From the NCBI GenBank assembly GCA_027422505.1, contig JAPQWV010001585.1, forward strand, positions 1-64,000: a stretch of 64,000 nucleotides of DNA, given 5' to 3'. Of the stretch, positions 44,324 through 55,452 are shown piece after piece. Both the position numbers and the translations under genes were made by a program. The notes beneath the pieces are model-generated. The model saw only the letters and a program-made list of their open reading frames with translations, ran no database searches and had not been told where the DNA came from. This DNA is from Craterostigma plantagineum. Taxonomy: Eukaryota > Streptophyta > Magnoliopsida > Lamiales > Linderniaceae. The number at the start of each line of letters is the position of its first letter. The stretch's first letter is position 1.

Positions 44324-45957
44324 TATTCTCTGCCTTACACCGTGGTCGTTGCAGATACTATTCTCTGGCCTGCCCTTTCCTTTCATGCAACCTTTCTTCA
44401 GGCCCTCTTTAAGTTTCATGATAGAATTCAAGCCCTGTCATATTAGTTTCAGTATAAAGAACCAATATCTTTTAGCTTTAGAGAAAAGGACGAAATACTT
44501 GATCTGACCAAAATACCCTTACAAAAGCTGTATAATAAACGGTATCCAGAACATGTTTTCTGTTACCATTGTGAACCATATTTAAGTAAATAAAAAAATT
44601 GACGATAAAAAAATCTCATAGATTTCTATTTTCTTTCGAACGATCCTCAGAACGAAACTTGATTTACCCACGAGGGTTTATTTCGATATTCAGGTCTCGA
44701 AATGTTCGATATTACGGGTATATTTTCAAACTCTTTTGACGCAAATAATAAAAACATGACGAAATTGAATCCCGATTCGGTCGAAATTGAAGATATTTTG
44801 TACACCTGAACAAATATCTGAAACACGGTAGTGGCGCTATTGTTCGTCGCTCATTGCTGGTCGAAATTTAAAATCTTCGGATTGTTGCCTAAACAAATCT
44901 GTCATGTAAAACAGTTAATATGTATTAATAAGCTGGCAAATGGTATATATACTGATTTAAAGGTAATGGTAAGCTGGATTTGGTACCAAATGCATATTAT
45001 CTGGTATCACTATAACAGTGGTAACTCAATCGAAATAATCGATCGTATATATTATTTCTATCTGCACGAACACACATCTCTCACCAAACCAAGTTTGGTG
45101 TTTCCTATACAGTTTATCATGTTATTCAGGTCTCGAATGTTCGATTTTGCGCTTAAATTTTTCGAATCTTTTGACACAACTAAATAAAACAAGGTGAAAT
45201 CGAATCCCGATTCGATCGAAATTGAAGATATTTTGTACAAACTAGAGAGACCCATATCCTAAACAAATTGATGAAACACCGTATTGGCTCTATTGTTCGT
45301 CACTCAAGGTTTGCCGAAATTTAAATACAATCGCGGGATTATTGCCTAAACCACTGTTCCAGAAACGTGGTATGGACGGTCAAGCATCTGTCCTAGTAAA
45401 ACAGTCAATAGGTATTGAAAAACTCTCGTTTGGTATACATTTAGATTTAAAGGTAGCTGTAAGCTGTATTTGGTACCAAATTCCTATTATCTGGTATCAT
45501 TATAACAATGGAAAGTCGATCGAAACAATTATCGTATATATTATTTCCATCTGCATTTTTGGTGTTGTAAAAATCGTCGATCTACTCTAACTCGGACGTG
45601 AGGAAGATAGCACAGATATGTAATTTTTCACAACAGTTGAGGGCAAATGGGTCTTTTTCGCACAAATGGGTCCTTAACTCTAAGGCAAACTTGATATGGG
45701 TCATTTAAACTTAAATTTAAAGCAATGGGGCCTGATTCAAATGAAAATAGCTAAAAGCGCCTGAAACTTAATTTACTCTATTTATAACCTTCCAAATATT
45801 TCTAGGGCTTATACTAATTAGGGTGCTGAGTGTTTATCATGGCTTAGCGGATTGGTGACGTGGAACTCGTTGCCACGTGTCTCGTGAAGATTCTGACCCA
45901 CACACAGGCAACTCGACGCACGCTACTCTGTCTTACTTGAAACTAATGCAACTCGAC
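44324..45957. other. Unassigned AT-rich region with a tandem repeat
   Basis: Apart from the duplicated block at 44683-45555 I recognise nothing. The open frames are short and lack known motifs. The part from 45600 to 45957 resembles generic intergenic DNA. Confidence 0.5.
44683..45555 (+). repeat. Diverged tandem duplication of about 440-490 bp
   Basis: The landmarks CAGGTCTCGAA, ATTGAAGATATTTTGTACA, GGTACCAAAT and CGTATATATTATTTC appear in the same order in two consecutive blocks (about 44683-45066 and 45119-45555). Identity is clearly below that of the 342-bp duplication and indels are common, so it is older. The sequence family is unknown to me. Confidence 0.75.
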
Positions 45958-46393
45958 GTAGACTACTATAGTGTCGTCGTCGGTCATTGACACTCCTTGA
46001 GTAATAAGCCATGTTCGACCGTACGACCCATGAGTCAGTATCCATGAAACGATTCAATGCCTTGATTCGATTCGTATCACAAGTCATGACGTCCGCTTCC
46101 AAGCGGGATATCGGCACACGATCGGTCATCGACAAATAAGCCGTGATCGGTTATCCAACACCCAACTGGAACCTCAGGCCTATGGACTTGCAATGTTCGA
46201 GGTTAAGAGTCCACTGGTGCCTTCCTATCTCGTACCCATCGAGAACAGCTCAACTCGACACGTTTGGATTTGTTCATTTATTGCTTCACCGGATGCTAAG
46301 TAAAGAACACCTATATTCTTAAAAAGGACAATGCCTTTCATTAAACACATGAAAATATCTTATTAGACAACATGTCGAATGATAAATAATCTA
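45958..46393 (-). repeat. LTR family A copy E, 5'-part fragment (minus)
   Basis: It matches the complement of 34100-34540 (for example CGGTCATTGACACTC and TCGAATGATAAATAATCTA). Both ends are truncated. The right end breaks where the Copia-5 linker starts. Confidence 0.75.
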
Positions 46394-47905
46394 TAGAACA
46401 TACAAAGAATGTATCGAGCCTAAGCCACAACTTAAGCGTGTGGGCCATCGGGTTCCAAAGATAAAAATCCTCGGGAAAAGAAAAGGAACAAATAATAAGA
46501 ACAGTGCAATCGAGGATTTATCGACTAAAGAAGAATCGACGGGCATAAATGTTGATGAGAATAAAACTTAGGTACCTGAAGATTTTGAAAATTTTGAAAA
46601 TAATGATAATGAAGAGATCTCGATAAAGTATGCCCAGAATGGAATTAAATGGAACCGAGATGAAGTCAACGTTGATGATCTATTCTCATTTAACGTAGCG
46701 CTACATGAAATGAACGAGATTATTGAGAATGAGGATCATGAACCAAGGTCTGTACAAGAATGCAGACAAAGAAATGATTGGCCAAAATGGAAGGATGCAA
46801 TCGAGGCCAGAAAATGTAAAGCCAGTTGGCTATAAATGGGTTTTTGTTAGAAAGAGACATGAAAATGGTGAAATTACGAGATACAAAGCATGGCTTGTTG
46901 CACAAGGTTTTTCGCAAAGACCTGATATTGATTATGAGGCGACGTATTCTCCTGTGGTGGACGCAACTACTTTTTGTTATCTAATTAGTTTGGCAGTACG
47001 CGAATGACTCGATATGCTTCTTATTTATACGGATCGCTTGATAGTGATATACATATATGAAGCTTCCCAATGGATTCAATTTACCTGAAAATTCAGGGCC
47101 ACGAAATTAGTACTGAATCAAACTTAATAAATCGCTTATGGATTAAAGCAATATGGGGGTATGTGGTAGAATCCCCTAAGAGAATTTTTAGTGAAAGAAG
47201 GGTACAAAAATGATCAAACTTGCCCTTGTATATTCATGAATATATCAAAAATGAGTTTGTCACTATAGCAGTTTATGTTGATGATTCAGCATATTTGGAA
47301 CTCCTTGAGAGTAATTGAAATCTGTTGATTGTTTGAAAAGGGAGTTCGAAATGAAAGATCTCGGAAAAACAAAATTTTGTCTCGGACTGATACTCAATAT
47401 TTAAAGAATGGGATATTTGTACATCAAGAAACTTATATGAAATAGGTATTGATAAGGTTTTACATGGACAAAGGTCATCCATTTGATACTCCGATGATTG
47501 TCCGATCGTTAGACGTAAATAAAGATCCGTTCAAACCACGTGAAAATGAAGAAGAGATAGTTGGTCCTGAAGTTCCATATCTTAGTGCTATTGGAGCGCT
47601 AATGTATCTTGCGAGTCATACGCGACCTGATATAGCATTTGCTGTAAATTTATTGGCAAGATACAGTTCTTCGCCGACTCGTAGACATTGGAACAGATTT
47701 ACGAATATTTCGATGCCTTCAAGGAACAACTGATATGGGATTGTTCTACTCTAACGAGATGAAAGCAGATTTAATTGGGTATGCGGATGCTGGATTCCTA
47801 TCCGACCCATATAAAGCTCGATCGCAAACTGTTATGTATTTACGTATGGAGGAACTTGCATTTCCTGGCGATCAGTTAGACAAAGAAGAACGTTGATGGA
47901 AAATT
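46394..47905 (+). pseudogene. Copia-5 reverse transcriptase remnants
   Basis: An acidic linker leads to NDWPKWKDAIEA, after which RT sequence is deleted and resumes with VKPVGYKWVFVRKRHENGEI and AWLVAQGFSQRPDIDYEATYSPV. The region with the catalytic YVDD has decayed (the nearest reading is VYVDDSAYLEL near 47275). [43 protein letters not shown] is legible in one frame at 47560-47690 and marks the end of RT. Several stops and shifts are present. Confidence 0.82.
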
Positions 47906-48120
47906 ATTCCGCTTCAAAACAGAGAAAAAAGACTAAATTTGACGAGGGTATAATGGGAATTCTGCTTTTTTTCTCTGACGGTCAGACTAAATTTGACCGG
48001 ATAGGGAGCGTATGCAGAATTATTCAAACTACAAGGGTTTTTTTAACTTATTTCTAAACTGCAGGGCTTTTGGTGCATTCTTTTTAAATCACGGGTAGGT
48101 TATATGCTATTTACTCAAAC
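47906..48120. other. Short unassigned insertion in Copia-5
   Basis: About 200 bp separate the RNase H remnant from the 3' untranslated stretch, and they do not read as copia sequence. I cannot see clean inverted ends or a target duplication. Confidence 0.3.
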
Positions 48121-48345
48121 GATAATATCATCAGGAAGAGCAAATACGCATTGTACTCTTTTCCCTCCGTTGTTGTTTTTCTCATGTGGTTTTCCCAATA
48201 AAGATTTTTAATGAGGCAACATATGAAAGCGTAATAAAGGAATTGCGTACTCTTTTTCCTTCACTAGGTTTTTATCCTACTGGATTTTTCCTAGTAACGT
48301 TTTAACGAGGCATATTCTTGAATATACATCCAAGGTGGAGTATTA

Positions 48346-48603
48346 TGAAATATTGGAGTGGATGTATATGGAGTGGTTAAATGCGGATGGCCTAGATGAG
48401 ACTATAAATTAGATGTGACTATTTTATGAGAATGTAATATTTTGTGGTTGTAATTTGATAAACTTGCCTATAAATAGGCACCTTGAGTTGTGTTGTAAAA
48501 CACATCAAGTATTAATTTAATTCATACTTCCTCTCTCTAAATATTTCTCTCTATAATTATAATCAATAATATAAATATTAATCACAATAATATATTTATA
48601 ACA
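48346..48603 (+). repeat. 3' LTR of Copia-5
   Basis: It starts TGAAATATTGGAGTGG just after a purine-rich tract and ends near TTTATAACA. It contains a TATA-like CCTATAAATAGG near 48469, itself a palindrome. No second copy is in the window, so the ends are inferred from TG/CA and context. Confidence 0.65.
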
Positions 48604-49473
48604 AAAAGAACATAAATCACACACACCAGACATAGGCAGGACAAAGTATAAGAATAGACCACTCACCCACACACCTCACCATACTCGACTCGCCGGCGCA
48701 CCACCGACCGATCGCCGTCAACAAGCCGACCACAGTCCACAGCATCATTGGCCACCAAGCAAACCGTTAGCCACCACAGTTCATCCAAGAGGCATACATT
48801 CTATGAACCCTAAATTTTTATTGTCGAATTTTATTGATTTGTTTTTCAATTTTTAGGTTGAGGATTTTAAGTATTTATTAACATTTTATACATGTCTAAA
48901 TTCATTTGTAGCCGGTTTTGGGTGTTGATTTGTCATTTAGGTTTCGAATTTTAACATGTATTTGATAGTTAAATTATGATAGAATTTCGGGAAAAAAATA
49001 GAAAACCCGACCCGACCGGACCCGTGGATACCCGACGGGTTTCGGGTACCCCAACTTTAATCCGGTCGGGTTTGGGTTTGGAAGTAACTACCTGACTTTT
49101 AGAGTAACCGACCGAAAACCCGATACCATACCCGACCCGATCCCACCCCTAGAGCTGCCAGAACGGTCCGTAGCTTGCCAGGCCTGCCGGGGCGGGACAG
49201 GCCGGTCAGCCCTATTGCGGGCCTTACAATTGAGGTCCACCCCGCCCCACTGACGGGCCTCGCAGGCCAGGCCTACCCCCCCTCCCCCCTAAAGAAATAG
49301 TTTTTTATTTGTTTTAATTTTAAAAAGTTTGATAATATTTTAATTTATTATTTATTTAATTTTAAAAACTTTACTGTTAGATATTGTTTTAAATATTATG
49401 ATAATTATTAATAAATTATCTGTAAATATGCCATTAATTATGTATTATAAATGCATGATTAGTTTTAAGAATA
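48604..49473. other. Non-coding region with GC-rich hAT-like ends
   Basis: The part from 48985 to 49150 is a tangle of CCCGACCCG and GGGTTTCGGGTACC and ends TCCCACCCCTA, like the terminus of common plant hAT MITEs. From 49151 to 49290 a second GC-rich block (GCTGCCAGAACGG, GGCGGGACAGGCC) resembles another hAT terminus. I cannot find partner ends for either. The rest is AT-rich without genes. Confidence 0.4.
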
Positions 49474-50640
49474 CCTGACGAAAGTGGCTTCGAATGCTTT
49501 AGGGTCGAACTTAGCACGTTGTACTCTATCGTCCGCCACAAAGTAATTGCACTGAAAGACCTTGAAGAAGGAAATGTTGGGTACTCGCTTGTTAATGATC
49601 TCAAACGGAGTCTTATCAAAGCGCTTGTGAACGACCGTCATGTTTTGAGTGAAGCAGGCGATATTTACTGCTTCAGCCCAAACAAAATGTGGGAGGCCGG
49701 AATGAATCAGCATCATACATGCGGCTTCCACTAGAGTCTTTCGACTATCCCATTCTGTTGAGGCATCTTTGTGGTTGAAAATTGCCGACTAATCCCAAGT
49801 TTCTGATAAAAGTCACTGAGAAATTAATTCATGAACTCAGTTCCGTTGTCAGTGCGAATGACTTGGATAGTCTACTGTAGTAGATTCTGAGTTGTGTTCA
49901 TAAAAATTGCAATCAAGTCCCCTGTCTCATCATTGGTTCGGAGGAACTTAATCCATGTGTAGCGAGAAAAATCGTCAACAATAACCAGCACATACGTACG
50001 TCCGTTGATACTCTATGTTTGCATTGGTCCACAGAGATCCATGTGGAGTAATTCCAGAGGTCATGAACTAGAGGCAACTGGCTTGATGGGTGAGAAGCTA
50101 ACTTCATTTTTCCAAGTTGGCACGCTGAACACTGATGCTCTTTCTGTAGTATTATAGTTGGTAGACCGTGAACCAACTTTTTTTTCAAGAGTCGATGAAG
50201 AGGTTTAATGTTCAGATGAGACATGCGTTGTGCCATAGGCTGTTCCTTTGACTTGTAGTCTGAGAGATGAGGCAAATAGCTGTCAAAGGCCGTACGGACT
50301 TCAGGTTGATTGTGTAAAGATTTGACTTCCGAATTCTTTGAAGGAGTTCTTTGCCCTGACTGTTCAAAATTCTATATCGGTCAACAAGGAGCGGAATCCT
50401 TTATCGCAGAACTGGCTTATGTTGGGCAACTTATGGCGAAGGCCTTCGACGTAAAAGGCATCCTTGATTATCAAATTCTCCAAAATAAAATCTCCAAGTC
50501 CTGGAATTGGAGCTGAATCGTTGTTTCCGAATCTGACTTTTCCATTTAGTCTGTCAAAGGCAGCTCCTGATTTCCCGTCATGTGGGTGGAGCAACCGAAA
50601 TTGAGGTACCACACATGATGGATCCGCAAAAATAGATTAT
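49474..50640 (-). pseudogene. SIRE-2 protease and integrase
   Basis: Protease remnants include KVRFGNNDSAPIPGLGDFILEN. The integrase zinc domain gives MSHLNIKPLHRLL and then CSACQLGKMK. The core is shifted several times. The C-terminal part reads LPHFVWAEAVNIACFTQN and VFQCNYFVADDRVQRAKFDPKAFEATFV and stops there. Confidence 0.82.
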
Positions 50641-52430
50641 AGAGCTTTAGGTACCCATTTAAGAATGGGTCCTCTCAGATTAGCAGATTTAGACTTTGTT
50701 TCAAATATGGTTCCTAAATTACTACTAATAGGAGCTTTAGCAACCCAAGCCATCTTCGAAGAAGTTGATTTGGGTTTTGCCCTTGTCGGAGACTTGGCCT
50801 TTTTGGACTTTGTCTTCCTAGGCGGATATTTAGGAACACATCTGGGTTGAACCTGGCAGGGAAGTTGAATTTCAGCGCGGGCAAATGCATTAGTATGCTT
50901 GAGCGTGAAAAAGATCTTTTCATTAGACAGTCTCCTATGGTGTTTGGGGGATTGAATCTTCATGGGATACCTTAGGTGAGAACAAGAATGAATGGCGCCA
51001 TAAGCTTTCTTAATGGCTGGATCTTGTTTCCTACGTGTCATCCTAGATGCATTTGTCTTAGAATGATTCTTGTTAATGACTCACGAAGAGCCAGTCAAAA
51101 TTAGTGCTTCTAAAAGTAGTGGGCTTTAGAGAGCATGTAGAAACAATTATTTTTAGTGATGAAATGCTCTTTTATTTTTACGGAAGTCTTTTGTTATTAT
51201 AGAAGGAGGAGATAATTTTGGAACAATGACATCTATTGACTCCTTCATTTCTACATTAGACACATTCGCCTTCGTTTTCTCTAGCTCATTTACTACGCTT
51301 CCTGTAGACATAGTAGAGACAGGATGAGAAAAAATATTTTTCGAAATATTCTTTGATGTCTGTTCATGGGAAGGCGATTTTCCTTTCTTCACGCTTTTCA
51401 CAATGATTTTATCTTGTGAGGGAGATGCGTGAGAAATGTTTTGTGAGATGGAGAAAGCTTTGAGATTTTCCATCTCTTTTAAGAATGCTTTCTTTTCTGC
51501 TTCAAAACTCTCTCTTTCCTATTCTAATGAAGCTGTTAAGTCCTTCATTTTCTTAACAATAGGAGGTATGTAGAGAGAATTTTCAGAATGATGAATTTGT
51601 GCTTCCTCGGATGTATAACGATCTTCTGGAAGATAAATTGATTCAAAGTCACATACCTTGGGAATTTCCCACATTTTGTAACTTTGGTTTAATTCGGTAA
51701 AGGAAAAAGGGATTTCAAGCCAAGTCTTGGCTTTTCTCTTGGTTTCTTCTAATGAGTTTATTTATTTTGCAATATTAAAAACCATAAGAGCAGTTAGTCC
51801 TAGACCCATGTACTTGACATCATAAAGTTGTTTGCAGTCAACTTTCTTCAAGTAGCGTGGATTCTTAAATTTTGAGTATAGCTTCTTACGTTCCTCGTCT
51901 AAGGTACCATAGTGAACTAGACCGGTGCTTTTCTCGTCTTGATAAGTGTCTAGGCATTTTCATAAATCACTAATCATAGAATTTGACTTAACTAACTCAT
52001 CTTCGAGACTAGTGACTTTCTTACTTACAACTTCAAGTCTACACTTAAAGTGACTTTTCTCATCTAAGTTCCTAAGTAGACATTTGTGGTTGTTGTCTAG
52101 CCTGTCTTCTAGTTCATTCACCACCGAACTATGCTTTTCTAATAGAATATGCTTAGTCTCATAAGATTTGGAGTTTCTTAGTTAATTCTTCTATTTTGGG
52201 ATTAGAGCTCCTAAGATTTTCTTCGAGACTAGCTTGATTTCCTTAGACTTAAGAAGCTTTTTCTCTACCATTATATCTCGTTTCTGCTCATGTATCATGT
52301 TAGCATACTTAGATTCTAATGCGGCTAACATGTCAAAATGTGTAGAGTCAGGGGTTACTATCTCCTGCGATGAAGTGGATGAGTAGTCTTCTCCATCCTA
52401 GCAGAAGTTCCGCCTTCCTGTTCATCCTCG
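50641..52430 (-). pseudogene. SIRE-2 coiled-coil and basic linker
   Basis: The basic module (KQDPAIKKAYGAIHSCSHLRYP, then a Lys/Pro/Ser-rich tail) at 50637-51041 matches the SIRE-1 linker closely. Upstream, from about 51040 to 52400, coiled-coil sequence is recognisable in several frames. The conservation between two independently decayed copies suggests a structural or RNA-binding role in the Gag polyprotein; that is inference. Confidence 0.65.
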
Positions 52431-53605
52431 AGGCGCGCCATGAGAGAGAGGTTATTAGCATCAGAATCTGAGATGTCCTCCAGTCAGTGGTCCTATTCAG
52501 TCATGAGAGCTACTCCAACTTCCTTCTGTTTGGTTAGTGAAGCTTCCTGGAGTAGTAGTTGGCGTCCTTCTTCTTCGGAATGGTGCATTCTCGGGCGAAA
52601 GGCCGATTTTCCCACAGTTGAAACACTTCAGTGGGTCTTTTGAGGTTATGCTTCTGAGGACTCAGTTGGTTTCTCTTTGTTCTTCGAGCTTGTAGTTCGA
52701 AGACGGTTAGCAGAGGATGACGACTTTTTCTTGAGGTATTACTTCGTCAACACTTTAGCAATTAAGGCGAACTGTTTCCCAAATTCTCTGACTTCAGAAG
52801 GAAGTTCTGAATCCGATGGTTCCTCATCCTCTAACGAGCTGGGAAGCTTGACATGCTTTTCCTTGCGTGAGCGGGAGCTCATCTTCTCTTAAACTAGAGC
52901 GATGGAGTCTTCGGCCTGTTTGCCTTTAGCTTTTTTGTATCTAGCAGATGTCTTCTTCGTGTTGTACGAGATTGTCAAAAACAGCATGTATATCCATCTC
53001 GTCTAATTCGTTGTTTCGTCTGAATTGAGTGGATATCTTCTTTCATTCGGTGGGCAATGAGGACAGGAACCGAATGTTCATCTCCATCTTAGTCTTGCGT
53101 ATCTCAATTTTCCTCATTTTGTTGAGAAGAGTAGGTACCGCTGATAAAGAAGTGCAAGCTCTCCTCATTCTTTGCTTTGAAGGAATCATATGCCGTGCGA
53201 TGTTGCCTTCTTAGCCTTGATGCCTACTTCGGTTCTTTGCATCATCCTATGCAGTTCTTGCCACATTCCTTTAGCCGTTTGAAGGCTGTCTATTTGTCTG
53301 TAGATGTCATATGTGTTGCATCAATGTGTTCTTAGCTTTCGGATCGGCCTTTGCTCTTTGTTTCACAGCTTCATCGTACTCACTAGGAATCTTCAGTCGC
53401 CTAGTGGGTTCGACGGAAGGATTGTTCGAGTTATCACCTTCTTGTGTAACCCAAAATTGAGCGGGTCCCTCTTCGAGTGCTTTAGTAAATTTTCAGCCTG
53501 ATCTTTAAGCTCTATGAAGTTCAAGAACCTACTTCTTCAAACTGTGTATTTGCCTCGTTTAAGGATTGGAGGACGGTTGTCGTTTCCAAGGGCATAGTCA
53601 TCCAT
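52431..53605 (-). pseudogene. SIRE-2 gag
   Basis: The ATG at 53605-53603 opens MDDYALGNDNRPPILKRGKY, matching the SIRE-1 gag start. The domain continues through IYRQIDSLQTAKGMWQELHRM with frequent shifts. The zinc knuckle near 52620 begins CFNCGK and then goes out of frame. Confidence 0.85.
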
Positions 53606-54677
53606 TGTTTTTGTTGAAGAGTTGATTAAGGATCTTCGTTGATTTTTTTGATGGTTTGAGATGATGTAATGTGCTTCACAAGTAACAGATTAGTTAGCAG
53701 TGTTTGATTCGAAAGTAGTTCGAGAATTGTTTTTGATTCAATCTTTAAAGTTTGATCAAAAATAATTTCGCCGAAATAAAACGTAACAGTTACTGTTCTC
53801 GTGCGAGAAAGTCTGTCAGCGTAATATTTTTCGAGCGAAATAAATTGCTCAAAATCTTTCGGTCGAGAAAAAATTCCGGATCGTGAATTTATTTCGATCG
53901 CAAAGAAACAATACGATTAGTAAGTTTCTCGTTGAGTCAAAATAAATCTGTTGACTGGAAAAGTTTTTCAAGCGCAAATGATTTTCGCTAGGTCAAAATT
54001 AAATGTCTGACCGTAAATTTTTTCGAGAGACAACTTTACGCGCGCAAAGTCAAAATAAGTCTCGTCGAAAAAAATTTTCGCTGAGTAATGCTCGAGATAT
54101 TTTTTCTTACTAAAATCGCTCTTAACGACAACAACTTTAGAGCTGACTTCGTATTCTGAACGAGAAAAATTCTCGCGCAGGGTTTTCGATCGAGAAATTA
54201 ATCTGATCGAAGACTTAGCGAGAAAAACTTAAATCGCGCAAATAATCACAGAATACGAATTAACACTGAATCAAGCAAAAACAACGAATTAGACAGTTAA
54301 ATTGTAGGTAATTGCTCAAAATCAACTACTGATTACGCACGAACAGGAAACTAAACACGCCATGAAGCAAAATATATCAAATTTAGTCAAAATCAGTACG
54401 TGTTCTAAGTGTTCTTCGCGCGAACAATAGCTACCAGATTCACCAAATTTGCTAATTCGAAGTTCTAATTGCTACCGATCTAGTCGCAAATAATTTGTAG
54501 CACTGAAGCGAGCATGTAAACATCAAATCAAGTCCAATAAGCACAAAATTGAGACTATAAGATCGAATTCGTTTTCGTGCCAAAACTGTTCTTCGCACGG
54601 AACAGTTTCAGAAATAAAATTCGATCCGATTTCTAACAACTTCGATGAAAAACAGAGCGAATCTAATCTGTACCAAT
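53606..54677 (-). other. SIRE-2 leader
   Basis: Homologous to the SIRE-1 leader. The quasi-palindromic A-run/T-run motifs recur, for example near 53955 and 54063. The primer site next to the LTR has decayed to CTGTACCA on the plus strand. Confidence 0.7.
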
Positions 54678-55026
54678 TGTTAGGTCCCTAGATTATCATC
54701 TAAGATCCTAGACTTGAATTCATCAGATTTCGATGTGAATTGTTAAGATTTGTATTTCGATCGAAAACCTGAACTGAAGAACTCGAGAGAGAGTGATCTT
54801 AGTGACATAAAGTTTTCTATGTTCTCTCTCTATAAATTAGAATGCAAGCCATTCGGATCAATTCAATAATTTTCTCTATTCAATTCGTAAGTGTACATAA
54901 GTATTTATACCAAACAATACTTGGTATAAATACAACTTAGTCCTAACCTAAGGAGTATTATAAGAAACGCTCCTAATACGAAGACAACTAATAAAATCAA
55001 AGCACAATTCTAAACAGTATTCTGCA
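54678..55026 (-). repeat. 5' LTR of SIRE-2
   Basis: A 349-bp copy of the SIRE LTR. The inverted-repeat TATA promoter is perfect here with 13-bp arms (54901-54913 and 54921-54933). The right end abuts a plus-strand SIRE gag scrap. Confidence 0.87.
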
Positions 55027-55452
55027 GAAATTCACGCTGTCTTTGACAACCTCGCACAACAAGAAGAAGACATCAGCGAGATACAAAAAGAGCAAAAGGG
55101 CAAACACGTCGAGGACTCTATAGCACTTGTTTCCGAGAAGAGGTGCTCTCGCTCATGCAAAGAAAAGCATGTCAAGCATCATAGCTCTTCAGCGGATTAG
55201 GAATCATCAGATTCAGAACTTCATCCCGACGTAAAGGAACTTAGGAAACAGCTAGCTCTTGTCGCCAAAATGATGACGAAACAGTACTTGAAAAAGAAAT
55301 CATCATCCCCTGCTAACAAACTTCAAACTACAATCTCGAAGAACAAAGAGAGACCAGATGAATCCTCGGAAGTCATAATCTTCAATTGTGGGAAAACTGG
55401 TAACTTTGCCCAAGAGTGCACCTTTTCCGAAGAAGAAGGATCCAACTACTTT
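55027..55452 (+). pseudogene. SIRE-like gag fragment (plus strand)
   Basis: The sequence from VFDNLAQQEEDISEI through LALVAKMMTKQYLKKKSS to the knuckle FNCGKTGNFAQEC matches residues about 215-350 of SIRE-1 Gag. One stop interrupts it, and the first His of the knuckle is Asn. It is bounded on the left by the SIRE-2 LTR and on the right by LTR copy C, so both may have inserted into, or recombined with, this older copy. Confidence 0.8.

Larger units (their letters stand above)
46394..48603 (+). mobile_element. Copia-5: decayed Ty1/copia 3' half with LTR
   Basis: An integrase-RT linker and RT pieces, RNase H scraps, a copia-typical 3' untranslated stretch, a polypurine tract (CCAAGGTGGAG, 48330-48340) and a 258-bp LTR follow in order. 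The 5' half is missing. The RT is unlike SIRE-1 and Copia-3, so this is a third copia lineage. Confidence 0.8.
49474..55026 (-). mobile_element. SIRE-2: 5' part of a SIRE-like copia element
   Basis: Reading leftward it has an LTR (55026-54678), a degraded primer site, a long leader, gag, linker, protease and integrase, all homologous to SIRE-1. It ends near 49474 inside the integrase C-terminus, so RT, RNase H and 3' LTR are absent. Many stops and shifts make it a pseudogene. It is much more damaged than SIRE-1. Confidence 0.87.

Noticed and set aside
44831..45590. Possible small gene pair in the tandem repeat (118 and 82 codons)
   Set aside because: The frames are not conserved between the two repeat blocks, so coding is unlikely.
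48985..49290. Complete hAT element
   Set aside because: Only single GC-rich termini are visible; I could not find partner ends or an 8-bp duplication.
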